From contig CM034531.1 of NCBI GenBank assembly GCA_020002185.1, positions 81,859,360 through 81,923,359 on the forward strand: 64,000 nt of DNA. Reading direction: 5' to 3'. Of the stretch, positions 1 to 11,387 are shown piece by piece. The DNA is from Paraescarpia echinospica (taxonomy: Eukaryota > Annelida > Polychaeta > Sabellida > Siboglinidae). Position 1 is the first letter of the stretch. Each line of letters begins with the position of its first letter. Both the position numbers and the translations under genes were made by a program. Under the pieces are notes generated by a model. That model was not told the DNA's origin and searched no databases. It saw only the letters and a program-made list of their open reading frames with translations.

Positions 1-190
1 TGAGTCATTCTAGATACGAAACGTGATATGGAGAGCACAACAACTGAAATATCAATGGAGTGTTTTTCAGTAAAGACTTGTTTATTTGTGTTCATAAACA
101 TCTTGAAGAAACAGCCAGAAGTGTGGCCATGCTCCAGTGTAAATTTGTCCTTGACAAAATACAAAGAAATAGTACAGCTCAACAATAAAG

Positions 191-365
191 TGTCAAGTAA
201 GTATGATGTTTTGAGTCTGTTTATTGAGAGCTTTGAGAAAACGTTTATTTACTGTAGCCGCCCGGATGTAGCTATCCCGGATCTTAAGTCTAACTCGATA
301 CGCTAGGTGGCGATAACAGTCACTCAGTTAGTCAGTAATTGAACTATACAGAGTTGAACACTACA
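191..365 (-). repeat. 3' LTR of first Gypsy element
   Basis: Ends are TG...CA on the element strand. It matches the copy at 4570-4708 over about 139 bp with only scattered mismatches, and it is preceded on the element strand by a polypurine tract. The outer 20-25 bp on each side are not preserved in the other copy. Confidence 0.75.
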
Positions 366-536
366 TCCCTCCCCAAACTGGATAAAAGATACAGCGTTCA
401 GAAAAAACACATTAGTAAAAATGCATAGGCCCGATTACATAGTGTCCTTGCATGGAAAAAACAATTACTAGCCAGACTACAACATTGTTATGGGTAGTGT
501 CTGTATGACAAGGCATTATTATGTTAGTGATACGAA

Positions 537-2000
537 TTAGTACACATCGTAGTCGTCGAGATGTCGCGGGCGATTGCGCATGCGAGCTGGATAGCGAGGC
601 ATCTCGTCGACGTCATCAGGCAGGATTTGCTGATCTTCGGCGTCACCGATGTCACCGGTGCTGATGTCATCATCCCATCTCGACTCATCTTCCGATTCGA
701 CTACGTCGCTCGTGACGTGTTTGAAGAATGACGAATTTCGCGTCACTCGATGCGTTCCACGCTGCGCAGTGACCATGGAACCTGTGACGTGGTACGGACG
801 TGGATCATACGCTGGGTCGATTTTGCGCCTCCTCATCGGCGGTTTGATGATGACCGCGTCACCTTCCTTGATGGTCGAAGGCTTGACGTACGCTTTGTCG
901 TCAGCTGCACGTTTCATCTTCGCTTTGTTGTTCTGGTCGCGTTGTTGTACGTCCTTCCTGTTGACCTTCATCCATCGTCCGTGTAGAAGTGTTGCTGGAG
1001 GAGATCCGGTTGTCGCATGTGGAGATGCGCGATAGTTGCGAAGGAACCGATTCATCTAGGCTCTCCAGTCTTTCTGCTCACAGATAGATGTTTTGATGAC
1101 TTTCTTCACCGTTCGCATGAAACGCTCGACTTCGGCGTTCGCTCGCGGCCAGTACGGAGTGATCTTCCTGTGGCGGAAACCGAGATCTGAAGCAAAGTTT
1201 GCAAAGTCACGACTGTTAAACGGTGGACCGTTGTCCGTTCGAAGTGTGTCGGGCGTACCATACTCTGACAATACTTTGTCCAAACGAGGGATCACCACGT
1301 TTGCCGATGTTGACGATACGATTTCAACGATCGGGAATCTTGAGTAATCGTCCATTAGGACCAGCAAGTATTGTCCCATGGGTAATTCTGCGAAATCTGC
1401 GCTGATTTCTGTCCAGGGCGCTGTGGGTAGTGGACTCATCTGCAAAGGTTCACGTTTGACCTCTGGCACAGACGCTTGACACGCAATGCATGATTTGACA
1501 CGACGTTCGACCATCTTGTCGATGCCGGGGAACCAAATCTTCTCTCGCAGCAATGCTTTTGTCTTCACGATTCCCTGATGACCTTCGTGGGCAAGGTCGA
1601 CCGCGCATTTCTGCAGTGTTGCGGGGATGGCCAACCGATGACCACGAAGAATGGTGTCACCGTCAACTGTGGTCGTCAGCTCGTTCTTCAGCAGTTGGTA
1701 GGACTTGTACGACTCGACGTCTACCTTGTCTGACAAGTTTTGCTGCCATTTTCCAGTGCGTAGGGCTTGCACTACAGCTTGTAGTGTCGCGTCGGCCATT
1801 GTTGCGCATCGCACTTGTTCGATCGACATCGCTTTCGGCACGGAGTTGATCGAGATGTAATCGATGAACTCCTCAGCGACCTTCTCTTCACGGGAAGTCT
1901 GACGCGTTTGTTGGCATGGGTGTCGTGACAAGAAGTCTGCAGGGTTATCTGACCCCGGACGGTAGACCACGGTGGCGTTGTAGGGCTGCAGCCTGATTGC
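537..2000 (-). pseudogene. Integrase part of the first Gypsy polyprotein, with in-frame stop
   Basis: This continues the same reading frame as the RT part after the TAG at 2001-2003. A second in-frame TAG lies at 1056-1058, so the C-terminal 172 residues (537-1055) are separated. Features seen in order are the RNase H tail (VYRPGSDNPADFLSRHP), an HHCC zinc-binding region (HEGHQG...SCIAC), and the integrase core with DxxA... ADF, TDNGPPF and NAEVERF carrying the D, D and E. A basic C-terminal region ends in acidic stretches. The role would be insertion of the cDNA into host DNA. The two stops indicate an inactive copy. Confidence 0.85.
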
Positions 2001-4514
2001 CTACCGCTCGATGCGTGCTGTTGGTTGAGACTTTGGGTTGCCGTAGATCGACCCTAGCGGTTTGTGGTCAGTGAATACCACGACCGGTTGACCGTAGACG
2101 TATAGGTGAAAGTGTTCACAGGCCCATACGACGGCCAGCGCCTCGCGTTCGGTCTGGGAGTACCTCTGCTCCACGGCGGTTAGCGCACGACTGCCGTACG
2201 CGATGACACGCTCGTCTGACTCGGCACTCTGTGTGAGGATTGCGCCAAGGCCGACAGGACTGGCGTCCACGTAGATTGCCGTTTTCTTTCGCTCATCAAA
2301 GTACGCCAGCACCGGCGCCTTCGATAGCGATTGACGTATAGAGGCGAGAGACATGCTGCACTCATCCGTCCAGTTCCAAAGCGCATCTTTCTTCGTCAAC
2401 TCTCGTAGAGGTTGCGTCATCGTCGCGTAACCAGGGATGAATCTCGCACAGAAGTTGGACATGCCGAGAAGACTTCTGACCTGCGTTGCGTTTGACGGAG
2501 TGTCGAGATTCTGGATCGCTGACACCTTCTTTGGATCAGCAGAGAGTCCTCCTCGGGAGAAGACGTACCAGAAGAACTCAAGCGTGCCCTTGTTGTAAGA
2601 GCATTTCTTTTTGCTCAGCGTGAGACCATGTTCGCGCAGTCGTTGGAACGTCGCCTTCAGGTGTTGATCGTGCTCCTTCTGCGTTGCGCCGAACACGAGA
2701 ATGTCATCACTGATGTTGATCGCACCGGATATGCCACTTAGTGTTTCGCGAATGGCATTCTGGAACACTTCGGCTGCACTAGACACACCGAAATTGAGAC
2801 GTTTATATCTCCACAGGCCGATGTGCGTGGAGAAAGTGGTGATAGGTCGCGATGACGGTTCGAGTTCCAGCTGATTGTAGCCTTGGTTCAAGTCGAGTTT
2901 GCTGAACACAGCTGCACCGTTGAGGTCGTTTACAAGCTCGTTGATGGTCGGCGTGATGTGACGTTCTCGCGTGATCGCCTGATTCGCTTGGCGCATGTCG
3001 ACACACACCCGGATCTGACCTTCACTTTTCGGTTTCGGTACTACGACCAATGGCGATACCCAGGGCGTTGCCCCCTCGACGCGCTCGATGACGCTGAGTT
3101 CCTCGTCTCGCTTCAACTCCTGTTCCAGTTGCTGCCTGACGTGAAACGGGATCTTCCTGTGTGGTTGCGCAACAGGTTGCACCGTCTCGTCGACGTGTAA
3201 TTTCCCTTTGAAATCCTTTAGTTGACCGAGACCTTGGAAAAGGTCGTCATACTCGGAGACTAAGCGATCGATAGCTGTAGCCTGTGGCTGGTTGGTCGAT
3301 AGCGGTTGCACGACTCGTACCAGATGAAGTCGCTTTGACGTCTTCCATCCTAGAAGTGAGCCACCTGAGCCCGCTACAACATAGAACAGTTCGTCACTTT
3401 GTTGTGTTGCAGATTTCACAGTGGCCGTGAAGATACCCTTGACAGGAAGTGGCTTTGCAGATCCGTACGGGAAGATCTTCGTGTCATCGCGGCTCAGCTG
3501 CGGTTGCGGTGTCATCGTGGCGTAGTCGCATTCATCGATGTTGTTGATTTCAGCTCCCGAATCAGCAATGACGTTCAGTTCGTGGCCGTTGACATTGACA
3601 ATGAAGTGTGGACGTGCATCGCGTTTGTTGACACCGACGTTGCACAGTGATAGTTTGTAGACACACGCGTCATCACTCGAACTGTCTTCAGCCGCAACGA
3701 TGTGTACACCTCGCTTCTGTGGTTTACGCGTGTTCGGTTTACGTTTCTCCGTTTTCGTTGGTCTAGACAGGCAGCATGAAACGAAGTGATTCATCTTGTG
3801 ACAGTTCATACACTCCTTCCCAGCGGCAGGGCAGGACGATCTCCCTCCAGGGAGCGTCTGCGCACAGTTGCGGCACACGTTATTCTCGTCCTTCGGTTTC
3901 ATAACCCACTGTGATTGTTTGGGTTTGTGGGTTGACATCTTGTTGACAGACACCGACTGACTGTTGTGATTGACGCGTTCTATGTCCTTGGCTTGCATCT
4001 CGGACAGTTCCATGACCTTTGCGACATCCACCAGTTTGGTCAATGTTATGTCGGGGTCACTTAGTGCCTTCCATCGAAGCCGACTAGACTCGCAGTTCTG
4101 TACGATCTGGCTCATGATTTCTCTGTCGATATCGGAGAACTCACACGTTTTTGCAAGCTGCCTCAGCCTCGTGTAGTACGCGGTGATGTCTTCCCCCTTC
4201 TCCTGCTTTGCCTGTCTGAACTTGTAGACTTCGTACTTGCGGTTTCTCTTTGGAGCGAAGTGTGTTGTGAGTGCTTTGACTGCTTTCTCAAGTTCATTTT
4301 CGTCATCGTCACCAGCGACGACAGGCAGCGTGTCGAAGATATCGTGCATTTCTTCACCCGCATAATGAAGCAGTAGTGCGCGTTGACGTGTGTCGTCCGT
4401 GATGTTGCACGCCGTCATGAGATTTTTGAAGCGAGCGACCCATTTGGTCCAGCGAATTGCGACGTCACCGCTTGCACTAACATCGAAATGTGGATACGTT
4501 GGCAGATCGGACAT
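2001..4514 (-). CDS. Gag-protease-reverse transcriptase-RNase H polyprotein (5' part)
   Basis: The ATG at 4512-4514 gives an N-terminus beginning MSDLPTYPHF; the open frame runs further upstream into the LTR, but this ATG fits Gag starts of the family. Gag is followed by a cysteine/histidine knuckle (CRNC...CMNCHKMNH, about 3776-3880), then an aspartic protease motif DSGAEI (about 3540-3560). The reverse transcriptase includes VDMRQAN, FSKLDLNQGYNQ and the catalytic box near 2700-2720. That box reads ISDD rather than the usual YxDD, so the first position of the motif is unusual while both aspartates remain. RNase H follows with YVDASPVGLGA near 2240-2280. The frame stops at 2001-2003 (TAG on the minus strand) inside the RNase H/connection region, and the same frame resumes immediately after it. 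Confidence 0.88.
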   Translation of the reverse strand: MSDLPTYPHFDVSASGDVAIRWTKWVARFKNLMTACNITDDTRQRALLLHYAGEEMHDIFDTLPVVAGDDDENELEKAVKALTTHFAPKRNRKYEVYKFRQAKQEKGEDITAYYTRLRQLAKTCEFSDIDREIMSQIVQNCESSRLRWKALSDPDITLTKLVDVAKVMELSEMQAKDIERVNHNSQSVSVNKMSTHKPKQSQWVMKPKDENNVCRNCAQTLPGGRSSCPAAGKECMNCHKMNHFVSCCLSRPTKTEKRKPNTRKPQKRGVHIVAAEDSSSDDACVYKLSLCNVGVNKRDARPHFIVNVNGHELNVIADSGAEINNIDECDYATMTPQPQLSRDDTKIFPYGSAKPLPVKGIFTATVKSATQQSDELFYVVAGSGGSLLGWKTSKRLHLVRVVQPLSTNQPQATAIDRLVSEYDDLFQGLGQLKDFKGKLHVDETVQPVAQPHRKIPFHVRQQLEQELKRDEELSVIERVEGATPWVSPLVVVPKPKSEGQIRVCVDMRQANQAITRERHITPTINELVNDLNGAAVFSKLDLNQGYNQLELEPSSRPITTFSTHIGLWRYKRLNFGVSSAAEVFQNAIRETLSGISGAINISDDILVFGATQKEHDQHLKATFQRLREHGLTLSKKKCSYNKGTLEFFWYVFSRGGLSADPKKVSAIQNLDTPSNATQVRSLLGMSNFCARFIPGYATMTQPLRELTKKDALWNWTDECSMSLASIRQSLSKAPVLAYFDERKKTAIYVDASPVGLGAILTQSAESDERVIAYGSRALTAVEQRYSQTEREALAVVWACEHFHLYVYGQPVVVFTDHKPLGSIYGNPKSQPTARIER

Positions 4515-4569
4515 TATTGCAGTACTTAACTTTGTTGCGAAGTTCACACCTGCATCACTCGTCGCCAAA

Positions 4570-4708
4570 TATGATGTTTTGAGTCTGTTTATTGAGAGCT
4601 TTGAGAACACGTTTATTTACTGTAGCCGCCCGGATGTAGCTATCCCGGATCTTAAGTCTAACTCGATACGCTAGGTGGCGATAACAGTCACTCAGTTAGT
4701 CAGTAATT
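4570..4708 (-). repeat. 5' LTR of first Gypsy element (edges degraded)
   Basis: Direct repeat of 202-340. On the element strand it is followed by TTTGGCGACGAG, resembling the primer-binding region common just inside the 5' LTR of metazoan Gypsy elements. The right boundary does not match the left LTR past 4708. Confidence 0.75.
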
Positions 4709-4910
4709 TCTATACTAGCCACAATAAGAAACTGTGCATGATACAAATGTCATTATATTGTTAAAAAATGGTTTAAACTGTCCACACAAAAGTGTTATGT
4801 AAGTGTAACATGTGTGCCATTATTTTCACGTGACAATAACAAGATGGCTTTAACGTTTATGCCTAATCTTTAGGATCAAAGTTTCATCGGCAAACTTGAA
4901 TGTCACAAAA

Positions 4911-5087
4911 TTAATTACGGGTGTGTCCTCCATCTGCATTGATCACTGCAGTGCATCGGCGCCTCATTGATGAAATGTGGGTATGGAACCTTTGTGGAAT
5001 GTCAGGCTTGTGCTTTGTGTGTTTTTCCAGTTGGGTGTACCAGCAGCTCTCCAAACGTCTGCCTTATGTAACCATGCCTGTTACGAA
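4911..5087 (-). pseudogene. Tc1/mariner-like transposase C-terminal fragment
   Basis: The minus strand reads ...IPQRFHTHISSMRRRC followed by TAVINADGGHTRN and a stop at 4911-4913. This ending closely resembles the C-terminus of Tc1/mariner-superfamily transposases (SMRRRCxAVIxAxGGHTRY). Upstream the frame decays, and no catalytic DDE/D region was found. It is a fragment with no obvious intact inverted repeats. Confidence 0.5.
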
Positions 5088-5169
5088 AGACCCTACAGGA
5101 GCATTTTTGTTTTTTTCACACAATGGCATTGCCTGACCTTGCATTATGTAACTTTCCAATGAAAGTCAT

Positions 5170-5845
5170 GTTATGGTATAGTCTACATGTCCCTGTTTCA
5201 TGTTAATCGACATTGAGCAAAATCAATCCATTACATTACATTTTGGTGCCTTTCTTCCTATGCACAGTTTCTTTTTGTGGCTAGTATATAATGGAAAACT
5301 GATAAAACTGATCAAATTAAGCACACCCACTGTAACCATGTCACGACAACAATATCTGGTAACACACTATTCACAATTAAGTAGACCATGTCTTTTTTAA
5401 ATGTCCACATGCTAGGTAATAATGTCACTTTATATGTACAAAAACACTAAGCAATTACCAACAGCAAACCACTAAGCATTAATGCACTAGTTTTATATCG
5501 TGTACCATACACCAGTTAAACTGTAACGCACACTGTATTATAGTACCTTTAATAACTTTCCTATCCATTCATAAAGAATCTAATCTTTAAGAATGTTGAG
5601 TGTCAATTGTGAAGTGAGAGTAAACTAGACCCAGTCCTTCCATATCATTTTTGACAGCTATACGTAAATCAAGCACGTCATCAGGACAGGCAAATTTTAC
5701 AATTATTGTTTTCACTTATATCAATTAAAAACAAAGGACTGGGGCTTTAGTTAAACAAAACAATTCAGAGATTAGCTTTAAGCAGGTTTTTAAGTTTGTC
5801 TAGGCTCCTCACTTTAGTCACAACACCCAAGTCCTTTAACTTCTT
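5170..5845. other. AT-rich interval, nothing recognised
   Basis: No credible coding frame or structured repeat was seen here. Short runs of open frame lack motifs. Confidence 0.4.
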
Positions 5846-8010
5846 TTAAATTTCGTCAATGCCCATGGAATCTACATCATCAGAGGCTACCTTAGGACAA
5901 GGATCTGATGTGTCCATTGAAGGACGTGCCCTTTTCCTGAAAATGTCATCACACCAGTAGTCTTCCTTTCTTTTCTGATATACACTCTTTTGATCAACAA
6001 GGTGATTTTGACGCCAAGATGTTGGGAGGACAGAAGCACATGCCTCATTCTTACTGGAGTGCTTCTTATTGTTGGACTTAACGACGTCAATCAACTTTTC
6101 CATTCCTTGGGTACTAAACTGTTTAATGCCCAAATGAAAGGAAGATAACCTAGGAATGTGATAGACCATGATGTGCATGTAAGGCGTCACACGTGTTCTT
6201 TCCTACGCCCTTCAAGTGAAATGGATAGGGACACCCAATTTCTAGCTAGTTGGAACAAGTCAGCTTCATTTACCATCGATACACTATCAAAGTTTGACGT
6301 CATAGTGAAGTATAGTTCGGCGAACTTTACCCAAATATCTATCACTGTTTGCTCAGTGTTTTGATGTAGCACATTGTCTATCGAGCAACACCTCAGGTAA
6401 CTTTTTAGTAGAGTTTTCTTTTCTGCACCCATCAAACTAGAAAACTCATTAGTACCAGTGCCTTTCCCATTTTTGTCCCAGATTTCCCATGTCTTAAAGC
6501 TCACACCACATGCTCCTGTGGCTGGTACCAACCTATTTAGGTGAGACTTTTCTTTACTGCCTGTAACACCTGTTTGGTTTTTTGCTTATTATCCAAGTCT
6601 GTAGCCTCTTGAATGAGATTTTCCAGTAACGCAACATGAGGTGCAATTCATCTACGATGATGTGGTCTAGGGGTAATTGAACCAATGGTTTATATTTTCA
6701 ACCGTAAGTACTACTGAGGGCACATTTCAACAAATCCTCATTTGTCCTGCTCAGTGGACAGTCATTATAAAAATTACATGTCACCTCTATAATTTGTGTG
6801 CACTTTGCAGTAAATGCAGGCATGATTTGAGGTCCAGATATGCCTAGTACCATCAAGAGGAATTTATAGTCCGCAGCCAAGAAGACCTTGACTGGGAAGT
6901 CCTCTCCATCAACACTGATTGTATTGGATTCATTCAGAGAATTTATCGACTTCCAAATATTTTAAAATGAAGGTTTGTATAGGTCATAGCTCTCATGAGC
7001 TTTCACTACAGCTACACAGTGATGTTGATGGTACTCAATCTGACTGGATTCACCTTGAGGGGAGAACAGAGAGAAACTCATCACAACCATGCCTGCATTC
7101 CTGGATACATTTGTCCCATCTCCACAAATCTAAGAGAAAATTAAATAGGTTAATTTGCCCTTTTAATATGTGGATGTCTAGCTAGACAACATTTTACAGC
7201 AAAATTTACTTCCTCTTCCACACAGATCTCAGCCCCTTCTATGGGTGCAGGAGTTTTCTGCACATGGCATAGTACATTCATGTCTAATCTCAACTGTTGG
7301 ATGAGATAGCTCTTTGGCAAGCCCTCACAAATTATTGACAATTCATGGTAACAACTAAACAAGCATCACTAACAGTAACATAGAAGTTGTCAAGAAGGTA
7401 CAATACTTGCTTAAGCGTATCTTTTTCAGTATTCTGATACAGTGACAGGTTATTGCAGCTAACACCATGTTGTACTGAGGATTTGTCAATAAAAGTTAAC
7501 CCTTCCAACTTCAGGCCAAATGAGTTCAAGAACCATAATCCACACTCTGCTCTTGATTTCTTTCAGTAAATTTTACTGATACCTTCTACTAACTTGGCTG
7601 AAATCACTGCACTTCATTTTGCTAGAAGTAACTCCAGCTGACACCCCATACAGATTTTCAACATATTGCTGTAATTGTACATTAGTCTCCAAGAGAACTA
7701 GACTATTTTATCTTTCTTTCTGAACTGAATCTTCCAGTAAGTCTTGCTCAAATTAATTCACTTCAGTTTCCAAATCAACAATTCTCTTAACTCTTTTTTT
7801 GCCAATTGACAATTCATTTTCAAAATTTATCACCTCGTTTTGTACCACAGATAAATTTTTTTTACTTCACGAGTTGAAATCAAATCTGACTGACACATGT
7901 TTAGACAACTCAACGCTTTCATAAAGAAATGCGGTCCGGATTCTAATGTAATTTCTAGGCAACTGACACAAGTGACAAGGTCAAGTCTCAACTTCAAGAC
8001 GCTCAGTTGC
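5846..8010 (-). pseudogene. Decayed copy of a recurrent uncharacterised invertebrate ORF family
   Basis: Pieces in several frames follow one order on the minus strand. At 7150-7529 there is a segment with LYLLDNFYVTVSDA and YHELSIICEGLPKSYLIQQ. At 6698-6880 there is AADYKFLLMVLGISG followed in another frame by NHACIYCKVH. Then comes LDHIIVDELHLMLR (about 6630-6693), GACGVSFKTWEIW (6187-6531), and finally TPYMHIMVYHIPRL with QFSTQGMEK (5846-6190). I recognise this order from a large family of predicted proteins in amphioxus, cnidarians and fish with conserved ADYKFLL, LDHVxxDELHLLLR and YMHxxVYH motifs. To my knowledge its biochemical role is unassigned; high copy number suggests a mobile element. 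At least three frameshifts and several stops are present. Confidence 0.6.
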
Positions 8011-8409
8011 ATAGCAAATTAGCATTAGTTTTTCAAGCGAAAATTTCTACGTACTTTGTGAACTTTCTTCCTCGTGAGGAGTCTGGATACCGGTCAGAAT
8101 TTGTCGTCAATACATCGTAGTTTGTCTGAAGGCTTTTCCTTCCGTAAATACGGCAATTTGTGTTGTGACAGTGCGAGAAAATCTATCTTCTTGCCTCGAT
8201 TGCATCGATCAGTAGGCGCCGCCATTGCTGACACTAGATTGGCGGAAAGGTGCACGTGATCCGGATAGTTGCGGATCGGCTAGAGCGGGGATTTCTGGTA
8301 ATGGATGAGGTCAAGGATATGGCCACCAACATGTGTCAGCCCTGTCAGATACTGTCTTCAATTCGCACCAGTCCCGTGGCTCAGCATGGATCAAACCCGG
8401 TGATAGGAG

Positions 8410-9570
8410 TCACCTACTCGCCTTTGTGTCCACGATAAAGAAGTAAAGGGAGTGCATATTCCCCCCCGAGCTTGAACCAATCTTGCAAGTGCCTGTGGTG
8501 GGTACCTCATGTCCACTGTATCCTGTCAGTCTGATTTGGATCGGCTTCAAGCATTTAGTGCGACTCTCGGCAGGTTTACGAAAAGCTGTGATAAGAAGCA
8601 TGTTGATCTCATCTCTATATCTGCTTTGAAGTTCATGGGTATGTTGTCATGCCCAACGTGGAGGGTCGTGTAAGGTTGTCCCCAGCCTTGACATGGCTTA
8701 TACTGGCTGTGAGGCATCCGATGGCAGCGTCGTGGCTCACTGCATCGTAGTCGAAATCATTGATTGCGTGCACTCGCTGTGGAGGTCTCTTCTATCATAC
8801 ACCAGCACCTGGTATTGCAGCTGTTGAACGGCACATCACGGTGAAGTGGTTCAACTTGCCACAATGGTTGCAGGTCCTTCCACGAGTAGGGCAAGTTGGC
8901 TACATGCAGCGTTTGCTACATGCAGCATCACCAGGATTCCTTCTGGTGTTAAAATTAGCTCTGTCAAGTAGGGGACGTTGTGTGAGAGCGTTGTCTTGTT
9001 GCAGCTGGCTTCCGGTTTCTTTGTCTGCCAACAAAGTGGACGTCATGGCTTGATATCAGCTTCATCTGCTCGATGTTGGTCTCGTGATCCTTGGCGATCT
9101 TTGGAGCCTGTGAGAGGTCAAGGTCTGTCTCCAATAGTCTTACTTGCACCTTTTTGTTTGCAGAGTTTAGGACGAACATGTCATGTATTACATGGTCGTG
9201 GAACTTGCAATCTGTGGCGATGAGGTGCAGCTGCGTCATCCAGTCATCTACCGTCTCACCAGGTTCTTTCTTCCTTCATAGAACTGCTAAGCTTGATGAC
9301 AGTGTTCTTTTTAGGCGCGTAATGTGCCACACAAATGTTGAATCTCTGTTGTCTTCTTTTTGTCAGTATCAAACAGTTTGTCACTTGAGACCCAGGCTCG
9401 GGTCTGCCTTGTTGGCCTGTGCAGATGAGGAACTGGGCCATTTTCTGTGTCTCGAACTACTTGTTTGTGCCCAGACCAGTGAGCACGAGCTCCATCTGTT
9501 CTCTCCAACATGTCCAGTTTTTACTTATGATACCGGTGAAGTTCATTGGAGATACTTGTTTGGTAGGCAT
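8410..9570 (-). pseudogene. Second Ty3/Gypsy remnant: Gag and protease
   Basis: A minus-strand Gag begins with an ATG at 9568-9570 (MPTKQVSPMNF), shifts frame near 9440 and 9250, and continues with DWMTQLHLIATDCKF-type Gag sequence at 8964-9239. A zinc knuckle (CNHCGKLNHFTVMC) follows near 8840-8880. The 3' portion at 8410-8601 (KPIQIRLTGYSGHEVPTTGTC...FFIVDT) matches the region after the protease active site in metazoan Gypsy proteins. No LTRs, RT or integrase accompany it, so it is a truncated remnant distinct from the elements at 0.2-4.7 and 11.1-16.3 kb. Confidence 0.72.
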
Positions 9571-10364
9571 CTTTTATCATCATTTATTATCAGACACACA
9601 GTTTGTGTTTTTTTTGGTGTTCTTTACTTCCGGGCTGTGGGTTTTCTTGGTAGTACTTATACTTAAAATTAACAGCCTATGGCGCACAATTTTTTTATCA
9701 ATCCAACACAAATGATTCACAAGATGAAGAATCGGTAAACACAAAAACTTGTCTGCTTCTTATGCAAATATTATTTATTTAAATCAAGTGAATGTTAACC
9801 CATTCACAGAACAATGGATACAGATCTTGTTTTTCTTCACAAATGCCTATAAATGTTCAAATTTTAAGGCTTTGTAATTGCGTTTGTTTCTTTGGTGTTC
9901 TGCTAATCTTTGACCGAAAAACTTAACAGCATAAAAATGGGCATCTTAATATATGACCTAACAATGAAAGGTATGTTGATAGAACAACACATGGCTGTAA
10001 ACCACGACAGGTCAGCAGTGTTCATTACTGCATTGGTAAGTCTATCACATACTTTTGACATATTTAGTAGTAGTAGTAGCAAGCATATTATATATCTATA
10101 ATACAGTTCACTCAAGCGGCATTCATGTGATCCACCAAAAGTGGCACCGTGTACGTAAATGCGTGCTAGCAACACCGTTCAGCTGGTTTTGACAGCTTGT
10201 TCAGCATTGGCGTGCTTTTGTTTTGCGCAGTTTGCGTTTAATAGTGGCCTGTCTGGATTAATTTACATTCAAAACATGTCCTTCAAGTGGAATTTTCGCA
10301 AGTAGCGATACGAATATTCGCAAAATGTGGTATATATTTCACCATAAAGATGGGCCAACGCAAG
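9571..10364. other. AT-rich interval, nothing recognised
   Basis: No gene or clear repeat was seen. A short (TAG)n run lies near 10065-10080. Confidence 0.4.
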
Positions 10365-10870
10365 AGGTGTTAGTTTTTTCACTGAATCTTCTGTAATTAT
10401 CAGGATTATTCTTTGGTGGTCTATATACATTTCCAAGTATAATGTTTTTATGTAAAGACTTACAATTTATTTCAATAAACTGGTCTTTATCGTTTAGATA
10501 TATAATTAAAATATCCTTCTTGCTGCATCGTCTACTTTGAGGAATACACGTATATGACTTTAATTGTATAAGAGAATTGTCACTGTGATCACATAGCCAA
10601 CTTTCCTGGCGCTAACTTGGAAATCTAATTTATTCAAATCATCAATAAATATTTTGAGTTTGTTGAACTTGGCGTTAATAGTCTCTATATTTGTGCTTAA
10701 GATTGTGAAACTAGTTCGCATATAGCATAAAATGTTAGAAATGTTAGTAAATCTACATGTGGCTGTTACCGCGTCGTACTTTGTACAGTGACATAGGTAT
10801 GAAATTGACAACAGAGTACGTGTAATAGCACTATGTGCTTGACAGGAGTTTAGTTCACGCAACGCAACGA
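10365..10870 (-). pseudogene. LINE ORF2 endonuclease-domain fragment
   Basis: On the minus strand 10560-10862 encodes an ORF2-like N-terminus (FTILSTNIETINAKFNKL), resembling the 'NxxSLxxKxxEL' start of LINE endonucleases. About 10365-10555, in another frame, gives IILGNVYRPPKNN, the 'GxVYRPP' signature of the AP-endonuclease domain. The two parts are separated by frameshift and deletion, and no RT follows. Confidence 0.55.
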
Positions 10871-11136
10871 TACCGACTGTTTCGACGGGAGGTCACAACA
10901 GCAAGGCCCCACACTGCAATAATGTCCCACGTATTATTGTCCTGCGTAAAGTCAGTTACGTTACAATGACGAATGTTGTATTACACCAATGCTTTCATCT
11001 TCAAGCATATATTATAGAATGCTCTATAACAAATGTTGTTCAGCGCCACCATTGTTGATAAGAATACGTTCATCTAGAGACATAGGGGGATGACGTCTTG
11101 AATAGCGTCACAACAGCAGTTAAGGTATGTAGTAAC

Positions 11137-11320
11137 TAGATAAGAACTCTGTCTATTTGTTTTACGCCACTTTACTGAACTTTGTAAACATGACAAACAA
11201 TAAAGAAACATGTTCAAACTGGTACGTTGTTGTGTTCGCCATTTGCAATACAGTCTGTGCGCAAGTGCGAGTCATAGTCACATAGGGAGCATTTAATATC
11301 TCATTGTTCATATTGTTCTA
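11137..11320 (-). repeat. 3' LTR of second structured Gypsy element
   Basis: This is a direct repeat of 16093-16272, abutting the polypurine tract on one side and the GTAAC duplication on the other. Confidence 0.92.
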
Positions 11321-11387
11321 TCTCCCCCAAGTCTTCATCACTTATTTTAGACTGTAAATAATAGTCTATAGTGAGGGAGACTGTCTC

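Larger units (their letters stand above)
191..4708 (-). mobile_element. Ty3/Gypsy-type LTR retrotransposon, decayed
   Basis: Two near-identical segments of about 139 bp (202-340 and 4570-4708) enclose a minus-strand Gag-protease-RT-RNase H-integrase reading frame, so this is one LTR element read right to left. A purine-rich tract on the minus strand (plus 366-375, TGGGGAGGGA when reversed) directly abuts the left LTR, as expected for a polypurine tract. The left LTR can be extended to 191-365 with TG...CA ends; the right copy diverges at both edges, so its exact limits and the target-site duplication are unclear. Order Gag-PR-RT-RH-IN is the Ty3/Gypsy order. Two in-frame stop codons make this copy unlikely to be autonomous. 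Confidence 0.92.

Noticed and set aside
649..1849. Plus-strand open frames at 0.6-1.9 kb
   Set aside because: They are shadows of the minus-strand integrase frame; no motif supports them.
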